This document shows, piece after piece, positions 42,539 through 50,330 of a stretch of 64,000 nucleotides of DNA. Origin of the DNA: Sphaerimonospora mesophila NBRC 14179 = JCM 3151 (lineage in GTDB: Bacteria > Actinomycetota > Actinomycetes > Streptosporangiales > Streptosporangiaceae); NCBI GenBank assembly GCA_001552515.1, contig BCRI01000018.1, positions 1 through 64,000 on the forward strand, written 5' to 3'. A program made the position numbers and the translations under genes. The notes below the pieces were generated by a model. That model was not told the origin of the DNA, made no database searches, and worked only from the letters and a program-made list of their open reading frames with translations. Each line of letters starts with the position of its first letter. Position 1 is the first letter of the stretch.

Positions 42539-43420
42539 TCACGCCATCGCGCCTTCCGCCACGACGCCCTCCGCCACCCGTCCGGCGCTCCGCCGGGCGG
42601 CGGGGACGACGAGCGGGGTGCCGGTCTCCGGGTCGTCGATCACCCGGCAGGGAAGCCGGAAGACCTCGTGCATCAGGTCGGCGGTCACGATCTCCTTCGG
42701 CGTCCCGGAGGCCACCACCCGGCCGTCGCGCATCGCGATCAGGTGGGTGGCGTAGCGGGCGGCGTGGTTCAGGTCGTGGAGCACGGCCACCAGCGTCCGT
42801 CCCTCCTCCTCGTGCAGCCGCGCGCACAGGTCGAGGATCTCGATCTGGTGCGCGATGTCGAGATAGGTCGTCGGCTCGTCGAGCAGGAGCAGCGGCGTCT
42901 CCTGCGCGAGGGCCATCGCGATCCACACGCGTTGACGCTGGCCGCCCGACAGCTCGTCGACCGGGCGGGCGGCGAGATCGGCCACCCCGGTCGCCGCCAT
43001 CGACTCCCGCACGACGCGTTCGTCCTCCCTCGACCACTGGCGCAGCAGCGACTGGTGTGGATAGCGTCCGCGGCCGACCAGGTCGGCGACCGTGATGCCG
43101 TCGGGCGCGATGGAGGTCTGGGGCAGCAGGCCCAGAACGCGGGCGATCTTCTTGGCGGGCAGCGCCGCGATGTCCCGCCCGTCGAGCAGCACGGATCCGG
43201 CCGCCGGCTTGAGCGTCCGCGACAGCGCACGCAGCAGCGTGGACTTGCCGCAGGCGTTGGGTCCGACGATCACGGTGAAGGACCGGTCCGGGATGGCCAC
43301 GGTCAGGTCTTCGGCGATGACCCGCCTGTCGTAGGCGAGGGTCAGCCCGCTGCCGCCCAGCCGTGACGGTGCTCCTTCGTGTCCCATTCCCTCAACCTTC
43401 CGGCTACCCGATTCCTTCAT
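42539..43420 (-). CDS. Siderophore ABC transporter ATPase (FecE/FepC type)
   Basis: 293 residues from ATG 43420, which overlaps the upstream permease stop (ATGA); a second ATG twelve codons in has TTGAGGG before it and is an alternative. Walker A is VGPNACGKSTLL, with Cys where Gly is more usual, which is normal in FecE-type proteins. The signature is LSGGQRQRVWIA, Walker B LLLLDEPTTYLD, and the switch His is in AVLHDLNHAA. It energises import of ferric siderophore through the two FecCD permeases encoded just upstream. The last 30 residues are an Ala/Val-rich tail. Confidence 0.93.
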   Translation of the reverse strand: MKESGSRKVEGMGHEGAPSRLGGSGLTLAYDRRVIAEDLTVAIPDRSFTVIVGPNACGKSTLLRALSRTLKPAAGSVLLDGRDIAALPAKKIARVLGLLPQTSIAPDGITVADLVGRGRYPHQSLLRQWSREDERVVRESMAATGVADLAARPVDELSGGQRQRVWIAMALAQETPLLLLDEPTTYLDIAHQIEILDLCARLHEEEGRTLVAVLHDLNHAARYATHLIAMRDGRVVASGTPKEIVTADLMHEVFRLPCRVIDDPETGTPLVVPAARRSAGRVAEGVVAEGAMA

Positions 43421-44445
43421 ATCCGTCCCGCCCTGCGTTCCACGGCGAGCAGCCAGACGAGATAACCGCCGCCGAGCACGCCGGTCAGCACGCCGACCGG
43501 GAGCAGGTGGTCGCCGAACAGCCGCTGCGCGGCCCAGTCGGCCGTCACCAGCAGGCCGGCGCCCGTGCACATCGAGGCGACCAGGTTCGGCCCGGGCGCG
43601 CCGGTCATCCGCTTGGCGACCTGGGGCGCGACCAGCGCCACGAACGCCACCGGTCCGGCGGCGGCCGCCGCGAGCGCGGCGAGCAGCACGGCCGCGGCCA
43701 GCATGACCAGGCGGACGCGTTCGACCCGGATGCCGAGGCCGCTCGCCAGGTCGTCGCCCATCTCGATCACGTGCAGGGCCCGCCCGCAGCCGAGGAGCAC
43801 CACCGGGACGAGCACGGCCATCGCGGCCAGCAGCGGGAGTGCGTCGTCCCAGCCCCGGCCGTCGAGGCTGCCGGTGAGCCACAGCACGGCACGCGCCGCC
43901 TCCATGTGCTGGGCCCTGGTCAGCAGATAGCCGTTCACGCCGGTGAGGATGGCCGCCGCGCCGATGCCGATCAGCACGAGCCGCTGACCGTGGAGGCCGC
44001 CCCGCCAGGCCAGGGCGTAGATCACGACGCCGGTGAGGACACCGCCGAGCACCGCGCCGGCGGACAGCGCCAGGCTGCCGCCGCCCGCGACGACCACGAC
44101 GAGGGCACCGGTCGCCGCGCCCTGGGTGAAGCCCAGGATGTCGGGGCTGCCCAGCGGGTTGCGTACGAGCGACTGGAACAGCGCGCCCGCCAGGGCCAGG
44201 GCCGAGCCGACGAGCAGCGCGGTGACCACCCGGGGCAGCCTGAGCTCGTTGACGATGAAGTCCTGGGCCGGGGTGCCCGCGCCGGCGATGGTACGCAGCA
44301 CCTCGGCCGGGCTCATCGGATAGTCCCCGTCGCCGACCGTCAGCACGCCGACCGCGAGCGCCAGCAGCACGCAGCCCGTCACGACGGCCAGCGCCCGCGG
44401 GTGCACCCGTACGGAACGATCGCCGGGAAGGCGTACGACGCTCAT
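43417..44445 (-). CDS. FecCD-family siderophore permease 2
   Basis: 342 residues, ATG overlapping the stop of the first permease (ATGA). About nine to ten membrane helices, with the family signatures LRLPRVVTALLVGSALALAG and NPLGSPDILGFTQGAATGAL. It forms the heterodimeric channel with the preceding gene product and is followed by the ATPase in an overlapping operon. The operon is read from the IdeR-box region at 45.6 kb. Confidence 0.93.
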   Translation of the reverse strand: MSVVRLPGDRSVRVHPRALAVVTGCVLLALAVGVLTVGDGDYPMSPAEVLRTIAGAGTPAQDFIVNELRLPRVVTALLVGSALALAGALFQSLVRNPLGSPDILGFTQGAATGALVVVVAGGGSLALSAGAVLGGVLTGVVIYALAWRGGLHGQRLVLIGIGAAAILTGVNGYLLTRAQHMEAARAVLWLTGSLDGRGWDDALPLLAAMAVLVPVVLLGCGRALHVIEMGDDLASGLGIRVERVRLVMLAAAVLLAALAAAAAGPVAFVALVAPQVAKRMTGAPGPNLVASMCTGAGLLVTADWAAQRLFGDHLLPVGVLTGVLGGGYLVWLLAVERRAGRI

Positions 44446-45524
44446 ACCCGCACCATCCGGACCCGGCGCACGAAGTAGAGGAAGAACGGGCCGCCCAGCA
44501 CCGCCGTCACGATCCCCACCTGCAGCTCGCCGGGACTGCCGAGCAGCCGGCCGAGCACGTCGGCGCCGAGCAGGAGCACGGGTGCGAGCACCGCGCAGTA
44601 GGGGAGCATCCAGCGCAGGTCGGGGCCGGTCAGTGAGCGGACGAGATGGGGCACCATCAGACCCACGAAGACGATCGGGCCGCAGGCCGCGGTGGCGGCC
44701 CCGCACAGCAGTGTCACGGCGAGGAGCGCGAGGGCCCGCACCTGGGCGGGCCGGGCGCCGAGCGCGCGTGCGGAGTCGTCGCCGAGCGCGAGGGCGTTGA
44801 GCGGCCGGGCCAGCGTCAGCGCGACCAGCAGGCCCGCCGCCACGAACGGCAGCATCCCGGCCCACGTCGCGGTCTGCGCGCTCGCCAGCGAGCCCACGGT
44901 CCAAAAGCGCATCTTCTCCAGCGAATCGCCGTCGAGCAGCATCATCGCGCTGACGTAGGAGTAGAACGCGGCGTTGAGCGCGGCGCCGGCCAGGGTCAGC
45001 CGGGCCGGGGTCGCGCCGCGCCCGCCGCCCACGACGTAGACCAGCACCGAGACGGCGGCGGCGCCGCCCATGGCGAACCACACGTAGCTTTCGAACGCCG
45101 CCATCCCGAGGACAGCGGTGGCCGTGGCCACGGCGGCCGAGGCGCCCGCGTTGATGCCCAGCAGGCCCGGATCGGCGAGCGGGTTGCGGGTCAGGGCCTG
45201 CATCACGCAGCCCGCCACGCCCAGCGCCATCCCGGCGAGCAGCCCGAGCAGCGTGCGCGGCAGCCGCATGTCCAGCACCACGGTCGAGGCGGCCGAGCCC
45301 TCGTCGAAGAGCCCCTGCCAGACCTCGCCGACGGACAGCTGCCTGGCTCCGAATCCGATGCTGAGCACGAGGACGACGAGGAGCACGAGCACCGCGCCCA
45401 GCAGACCGGCCGCACGCGGCGCGTGCCGTGTCCCCGGCGTCCCCTCGGCAGGTACGGCCTCCTCCGAGGACGGCTGCGCCGACACGAAGGATCGTGACAC
45501 CTCGGAGGACTGTGTGACGACCAT
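44442..45524 (-). CDS. FecCD-family siderophore permease 1
   Basis: 360 residues from ATG 45524 (GGAG upstream); a TTG fourteen codons earlier is an unlikely start. A polar N-terminal tail of about 35 residues precedes roughly ten helices. Signatures are DMRLPRTLLGLLAGMALGVA and NPLADPGLLGINAGASAAVA. It is the first gene of the leftward operon permease-permease-ATPase-reductase and is divergent from the binding lipoprotein. Transcription should be iron-repressed through the boxes at 45568-45619. Confidence 0.93.
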   Translation of the reverse strand: MVVTQSSEVSRSFVSAQPSSEEAVPAEGTPGTRHAPRAAGLLGAVLVLLVVLVLSIGFGARQLSVGEVWQGLFDEGSAASTVVLDMRLPRTLLGLLAGMALGVAGCVMQALTRNPLADPGLLGINAGASAAVATATAVLGMAAFESYVWFAMGGAAAVSVLVYVVGGGRGATPARLTLAGAALNAAFYSYVSAMMLLDGDSLEKMRFWTVGSLASAQTATWAGMLPFVAAGLLVALTLARPLNALALGDDSARALGARPAQVRALALLAVTLLCGAATAACGPIVFVGLMVPHLVRSLTGPDLRWMLPYCAVLAPVLLLGADVLGRLLGSPGELQVGIVTAVLGGPFFLYFVRRVRMVRV

Positions 45525-45567
45525 GGGAGTCTCCGGGAGGGGCGGGGCGCCGCGCTGGCTGGACAAT

Positions 45568-45586
45568 TTAGGTTAGGTTACCCTAA
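45568..45586. promoter_or_regulatory. IdeR/DmdR1-type iron box 1
   Basis: TTAGGTTAGGTTACCCTAA matches 17 of 19 positions of the actinobacterial iron-regulator consensus (TTAGGTTAGGCTAACCTAA). It lies 44 bases before the first permease start, so Fe-loaded IdeR should repress the leftward operon. Confidence 0.85.
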
Positions 45587-45600
45587 AAATATGTTCACCA

Positions 45601-45619
45601 TTAGGTAAGCCTAACCAAA
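45601..45619. promoter_or_regulatory. IdeR/DmdR1-type iron box 2
   Basis: TTAGGTAAGCCTAACCAAA matches 16 of 19 consensus positions and lies 33 bases before the rightward binding-lipoprotein gene. With box 1 only 14 bases away, the pair can control the two divergent transcripts separately. Confidence 0.75.
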
Positions 45620-45652
45620 AACCTCGTCACGAAAGAAGGGCGGATCCGCCCC

Positions 45653-46720
45653 ATGTCGCAACTTCCGTCATACTCGGCGGCCCCCGCCAGGCCATCCCGC
45701 CGTCGCCTGCTGGCCCTGGGCGCCGCCGCCGCGGCCGGTGTCCTGCTCGCCGGATGTGGGGCGAGCGGCTCGGGCACGGCGTCCGAGTCGTCCGCCCCGG
45801 CGACACAGGAGAGCGCCGCCGGGCCGTGGTCGTTCAAGGACGACCGCGGGGAGACCGTCACCGCCGACACCGCCCCGTCACGCGTCGTCGCCTTCACCGG
45901 CACGGCGGCGGCCCTCATCGACTTCGGTCTCGACGACAAGATCGTCGGGGTCTTCGGCGAGACCGTGCGGGACGACGGCACCCTCGACCCCATGGCGGGC
46001 GACCTGAACGTCGACAAGGTGACGATCGTCGGCAACGTGTGGGGCGAGTTCAACATCGAGAAGTACGCCACCCTGCGGCCCGACCTCCTCGTCACCCACA
46101 TGTACGACCCCGGCGCGCTGTGGTACGTCCCGGACGAGAGCAAGGACAAGATCCTGAAGCTGGCCCCCAGCATCGCGATCAACGTCGCCCGGGTGCCGAT
46201 CACGGAGCCGATCGAGCGGTACGCCGAGCTGGCCGCCTCCCTCGGCGCCGACCTCAACGCACCCAAGGTGGCCGAGGCCAAGGCCCGGTTCGAGGCGGCC
46301 TCCGAGTCGGTGCGCCAGGCCGTGGCCGCCAAGCCCGGCATCAAGGTCATGGCCGCCTCAGGCAGTCCCGATCTGCTCTACGTGTCGAACCCGAAGACCC
46401 TCACCGACCTGATCTACCTGGCCGAGCTCGGGGTCGACTTCGTGCAGCCGGACAAGCTCGACACCGGCGGCTACTACGAGAGCCTGAGCTGGGAGAACTC
46501 CGACAAGCACCAGGCCGACGTGATCATGCTCGACAACCGCAGCAGCGCCCTCCAGCCCGACGCCCTCGCGGCCAAGCCCGCCTGGACGCGGCTCCCCGCC
46601 GTCAAGGCGGGCCAGGTGGAGTCATGGGACGGCGGGGTGCCCCGCCTTTCGTACGCCGGCGCCGCCCCCATGCTGGAGAACCTCGCCAAGGCCATCCAGG
46701 ACGCCAAGAAGGTCGGCTGA
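45653..46720 (+). CDS. Iron-siderophore ABC transporter binding lipoprotein
   Basis: 355 residues. The N-terminus has both a twin-arginine-like motif (PSRRRLLALGAAAAAG) and lipobox LLAGC, typical of Tat-exported lipoproteins in actinomycetes. The mature part is a FecB/BtuF-type periplasmic-binding fold (VVAFTGTAAALIDFGLDDKI, then KYATLRPDLLVTHM). It should capture the ferric siderophore for the FecCD permeases encoded divergently. Iron box 2 is immediately upstream. The ribosome site (AAGAAGGG) is rather far from the ATG, about 12 bases. Confidence 0.93.
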   Translation: MSQLPSYSAAPARPSRRRLLALGAAAAAGVLLAGCGASGSGTASESSAPATQESAAGPWSFKDDRGETVTADTAPSRVVAFTGTAAALIDFGLDDKIVGVFGETVRDDGTLDPMAGDLNVDKVTIVGNVWGEFNIEKYATLRPDLLVTHMYDPGALWYVPDESKDKILKLAPSIAINVARVPITEPIERYAELAASLGADLNAPKVAEAKARFEAASESVRQAVAAKPGIKVMAASGSPDLLYVSNPKTLTDLIYLAELGVDFVQPDKLDTGGYYESLSWENSDKHQADVIMLDNRSSALQPDALAAKPAWTRLPAVKAGQVESWDGGVPRLSYAGAAPMLENLAKAIQDAKKVG

Positions 46721-46759
46721 CCCATCCGGAGAACGCTCGAGCCTGGGGCCTCGGGCGCG

Positions 46760-47113
46760 TCAGCCGAGCGGCGACGGTGCTGAGGTCGTCTCGGGGACCG
46801 TGCCGGGTTTCGCGTAGCCCCGGCACTTGGCGTCCCATTCGGGGACGCGCAGCAGCGCCGGATTGGCGACGCCGCTCTCACCGCGCTTCCCACTCGACGT
46901 GCTGACGAAGGCCAGACCCTCGACGCAGATTCGGGCGATGTTGGGGAAACTGTCCGCGTTGCGGAAGACCTCGATGTGGTCGACGTCGCCGACCTTGTCC
47001 GGCGGCGCGCCTTCCTTGCCACCGCGGTCGCCCAACTGATCGGAGGAGCACCCGGCCAGCAGGAGAACAGCGAGAATCGCGCCCGCCCAACCGGCGACCA
47101 CCGAACGTGCCAT
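46760..47113 (-). CDS. Small putative lipoprotein
   Basis: 117 residues from ATG 47113 with GAGGAGG upstream, an excellent ribosome site. Signal MARSVVAGWAGAILAVLL leads to lipobox LAGC. The mature chain contains HIEVFRNADSFPNIARICVE, VSTSSGKRGE and a pair of Cys (ICVEG, DAKCRGY) that could be disulphide-bonded. No named family recognised. It converges on the iron-binding lipoprotein gene with a 39-base gap and no obvious terminator. Confidence 0.75.
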   Translation of the reverse strand: MARSVVAGWAGAILAVLLLAGCSSDQLGDRGGKEGAPPDKVGDVDHIEVFRNADSFPNIARICVEGLAFVSTSSGKRGESGVANPALLRVPEWDAKCRGYAKPGTVPETTSAPSPLG

Positions 47114-47290
47114 GAAGCCCCTCCTCATAACCGGCAAGGAGCTTCATATGCGGCCAAGCAGCATCCTTCCCGGCATGGGGCAGCATACAGGTGAGCGAGG
47201 CATCGGCCACGGAGTCGAGAGCGAGCCGCGGCGACGAAGCCAGGGGGCCCGGACCTCCGCCCCTGGCCGCCGGGGGTCCTTCCGCCCCGA

Positions 47291-48802
47291 TCAGAAGGGG
47301 AACTCGCGGTCCTGGTCGCGTACGGTGACCCATTGGAGCTCGCAGAACTCCTCGGCGGCGAAACCGAGGCCGAACCGCCCCCAGCCGCTGTCCTTGACCC
47401 CGCCGAACGGCATCTGCGGCTCGTCGTTGACGGGCTGGTCGTTCACGTGGACGATGCCGGCCTCAAGCCTCGACGCGAGCCGCAGGCCACGGCGGACGTC
47501 GTCGGTGATGATCGATGCGGCCAGGCCGAGGTCCGACTCGTTGGCCCGGGCGACCGCCTCCTCGGCCGAGTCGACGGCCTCCACGATCACGACCGGCCCG
47601 AAGGTCTCACCCTGCGCGATCTCGGCCTCGTCCGGGACGTCGACGAGAACGGTGGCCGGATAGCAGGGCGGCGCCGGGACGCCACCGGCCAGGACGCGGG
47701 CGCCGAGCTCGACCGCCTCGTTGACCCGGCGATCCAGGAGGGCGAGGGCCCATTCGTTGATCACCGGGCCCACCACGGTCGCCGGATCCGAGGGATCGCC
47801 GGTCGGCAGCGTCGCCACCTTCGCCGCGAATCGGGTGGTGAACTCCTCGGCCAGCGGCCGTTCGACATAGATTCGCCGCGCGCACATGCACACCTGGCCC
47901 TGGTGGACGAAGGCGCCGTACGCCGCCGCGTCCACGGCGTACCCGACATCGGCGTCGTCCGTGACGATCAGCGGGTTCTGGCCGCTGAGCTGGAGCACGA
48001 CGCGCTTCAGGTACGTCCCGGCCTTCTCGGCCAGCCGCCTGCCCGTCGGCGTCGACCCGGTGAAGTTGATCCGCTTGACGAGGCGGCTCACGAGCAGCGC
48101 GTCGCCCACCGCTCCGGCCTCACCCGGGGCATGGGTGACGACGTTGAACGCGCCCGGCGGCAGACCGGCCTCCTGGAGGATCTCCGCCCAGAGCGCGCCC
48201 CCCGTGTACGGAGACTCCTCCGAGGGCTTCAGCACGACCGTGTTACCGAGGGCGAGCGGCCCGATGACCGCCCGGCCGGCCAGCGTGAGCGAGGCGTTCC
48301 ACGGCGCTATCGCACCGACCACGCCCACCGGCCGCCGGATCGCCGCCGCCCTGCCACCCGCCACGTCCGACGGCAGCAGCTCCCCGATCGGGCGATAGCC
48401 CAGCTGGGCGGCCTGCCGGAGGAGCTTGAGCGCGAAGTCGACCTGGACCTCGCCGAAGACACGGCCGCACCCGGTCTCGACGGCGAGGGAGTCGAGCACC
48501 TCGTCGCGGCGGCGTTCGAGGACGTCGGCCGCGCGCAGGAAGATCTGCTGCCGCCGCCAGGGCTGCGCCCCGGCCCAGCTATCGAATGCCTCATGGGCGA
48601 CGGCGATCGCCCGCCGCGCGTCCTCGCCGTCGCCGGCCGCCACGTCGGCGACGACCTCACCGGACCAGGGGGAGCGTTTCCGGTACGACCTGGCCGACTC
48701 GGCGGGCACCCACTCGCCTCCGATGAAGTGCCCGATGAAGCCTCCATCGGAGCGCCCGATGAAGTCTCCAATGGAGTGCCCGATGCGTTCCCCCGGCGCC
48801 AT
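47291..48802 (-). CDS. Aldehyde dehydrogenase homologue with Glu-to-Gln active site
   Basis: 503 residues from ATG 48802 with GAGGAG upstream. It is a full-length ALDH: PWNA with oxyanion Asn169, NFTGSTPTGRRLAEKAG, catalytic Cys305 in HQGQVCMCARR and the GETFGPV coenzyme motif. The usual LELGGK is LQLSGQ here: codon 47990-47992 encodes Gln271 where ALDHs have the general-base Glu. The DNA around it is unambiguous. Loss of this Glu generally cripples hydrolysis of the thioester in other ALDHs, so this may be a CoA-acylating or non-hydrolytic variant, or a degenerated paralogue. The N-terminus has a repeated Ile-Gly pattern (residues 7-28). It is divergent from the IclR regulator. Confidence 0.88.
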   Translation of the reverse strand: MAPGERIGHSIGDFIGRSDGGFIGHFIGGEWVPAESARSYRKRSPWSGEVVADVAAGDGEDARRAIAVAHEAFDSWAGAQPWRRQQIFLRAADVLERRRDEVLDSLAVETGCGRVFGEVQVDFALKLLRQAAQLGYRPIGELLPSDVAGGRAAAIRRPVGVVGAIAPWNASLTLAGRAVIGPLALGNTVVLKPSEESPYTGGALWAEILQEAGLPPGAFNVVTHAPGEAGAVGDALLVSRLVKRINFTGSTPTGRRLAEKAGTYLKRVVLQLSGQNPLIVTDDADVGYAVDAAAYGAFVHQGQVCMCARRIYVERPLAEEFTTRFAAKVATLPTGDPSDPATVVGPVINEWALALLDRRVNEAVELGARVLAGGVPAPPCYPATVLVDVPDEAEIAQGETFGPVVIVEAVDSAEEAVARANESDLGLAASIITDDVRRGLRLASRLEAGIVHVNDQPVNDEPQMPFGGVKDSGWGRFGLGFAAEEFCELQWVTVRDQDREFPF

Positions 48803-48944
48803 CCGTCTCGATCTCCTCGCTCGCGTCCACTCGCACCAGCTCACATCAGCCCCTGCCGACTGACCGAGAAGCGTTCACGTGATCGGCCCGATGGTCAAGG
48901 CATCGTTCGAGTGGGTAAAACGCTCTGTCCGTATTCTGACGCTT

Positions 48945-49778
48945 GTGACCGCCGAGAAATCCCCACGCCCCCGCGGCCGTACCGAGCCCTCCGCATCCTT
49001 CTCCGTGTCGCTGGAGCGCGGCCTGCGCATCCTGTCCGCGTTCACCGGCGACCGCTCCACCCTCGGGATCGCCGACATCTCGCGAGCCGTCGGCCTCAAC
49101 AAGAGCACCACCCACCGGTACGTCGCCACGCTGGCCAAGCTGGAGTACGTCCAGCAGGACCCGGAGACCAAGAAGTACCACCTCGGGCCCAAGGTGGTGG
49201 ACCTCGGCTTCGCGGCGATCGACTCGATGGAGCTCACCCGGATCGCCGCGCCGCTGTTGCAGGCGCTCGCCGACGAGACCGGATACACCGTCAGCATGGG
49301 CCTGTGCGACGGGCCGGACGTCGTCTACGTGGACCGGCGGCGCAGCAACCGCCGTACGTCCCTGGCCATGGACCTCAACCTGCACGCGGGCTCCCGGCTG
49401 CCCGCCTACTGCACGTCGATGGGCAAGGTCCTGCTGGCGTACAAGGACCAGACGACGCTGCGGCAGATCCTCGACCGCGTCGACATGGCGCGCAGAGGAC
49501 CCAAGACGATCACCAACCGGGAGCAGCTGATGGCGACCCTCGCCAAGGTGCGCCAGAACGGCGTCGCGGTCAACGACGAGGAGCTCGCCCCGGGGCTGCG
49601 GTCGTTCGCCGCGCCGGTCAGGGACCGTACCGGCGAGGTCGTCGCCGCGGTGAACATCGCCGTCCACCTGACCATCGCACCGACCTCCGTCGACTCTCTG
49701 GCGGGACGCGTCGAGCCGGCCCTGCGGCGTACCGCCGCCGAGATCTCCCGCCGACTCGGCTACCGCCCCACCCCCTGA
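48945..49778 (+). CDS. IclR-family transcriptional regulator
   Basis: 277 residues if GTG 48945 is the start; GTG 48879 or ATG 48891 would add 18-22 residues that are not family-like. A TATTCT hexamer at 48932-48937 would place transcription close to 48945, so the message may be leaderless. HTH: LGIADISRAVGLNKSTTHRY. The effector domain has YTVSMGLCDGPDVVYVDRRR and AYCTSMGKVLLA. IclR proteins typically control aromatic or carboxylate catabolism. It lies between the Gln-type aldehyde dehydrogenase (divergent) and the transporter-amidase-ALDH operon (same direction), and likely regulates both. Confidence 0.88.
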   Translation: MTAEKSPRPRGRTEPSASFSVSLERGLRILSAFTGDRSTLGIADISRAVGLNKSTTHRYVATLAKLEYVQQDPETKKYHLGPKVVDLGFAAIDSMELTRIAAPLLQALADETGYTVSMGLCDGPDVVYVDRRRSNRRTSLAMDLNLHAGSRLPAYCTSMGKVLLAYKDQTTLRQILDRVDMARRGPKTITNREQLMATLAKVRQNGVAVNDEELAPGLRSFAAPVRDRTGEVVAAVNIAVHLTIAPTSVDSLAGRVEPALRRTAAEISRRLGYRPTP

Positions 49779-49792
49779 CGCCACCCCCCACC

Positions 49793-50045
49793 GTGATCTT
49801 GCAGTTTCTCGCATACAACGCGCCCCACCTGGCCTTCTTCCCTTCGTGATCTTGCAGAAACCAGCAGCCAAGGGGACTGTCCAGGCAATGCTCCTTTCGG
49901 GATCTTGCAGCGGTGGCCGAGGGCGGACCGCAAGATCACGAATGCTGTTTTCGCAGGTAGACGCCCATAGGTGCGAGAAACTGCAAGATCATGAAGTGGA
50001 TTTCCGCAGGTGGCGGAGCAGGTCTGCGAGCAACTACAAGATCAC
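49793..50045. repeat. Cluster of six GTGATCTTGCAG motifs, both orientations
   Basis: Direct copies at 49793-49804, 49846-49857 and 49899-49910 are followed by inverted copies at 49928-49939, 49981-49992 and 50034-50045. They share core GATCTTGCAG, with small variations. The first and fifth copies extend to a 19-bp perfect match GATCTTGCAGTTTCTCGCA (49795-49813 and complement 49972-49990), and the sixth repeats this with two mismatches. Copies three and four face each other as a hairpin. Start-to-start spacing is near 53 bp in each half. The array fills the gap 49779-50330; I see no gene in it. Confidence 0.9.
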
Positions 50046-50330
50046 GGCCAAGGATGCCCGCAAGGGGGCCCTCACGAGGGTGCTCTCAAGGGTGGTTCCA
50101 GGGGTGTTCTGAAGAGGCAATTCGCGTTCGAACCCTTGGAACGGGCTGTTGCCCCTGCTCTGGGGTGCTCGTACGGTCAGGGCAACTTCCCCGATAGCCG
50201 AAGGTCCAGGTCGTTCCCGGCCGCCGGCCGGTCGAGCGATCTCGGGCGATTCGCCTGATCCCTCATAGAGCAACCCCCGGTGTTCCATGCGTCTCCGCGC
50301 GCGGACACCGTTTACGCAAGGAGCCTTGGC

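Noticed and set aside
49793-50045. GATCTTGCAG cluster considered as a CRISPR array
   Set aside because: Copies occur in both orientations, the motif is only 10-12 bases, and no cas genes are present.
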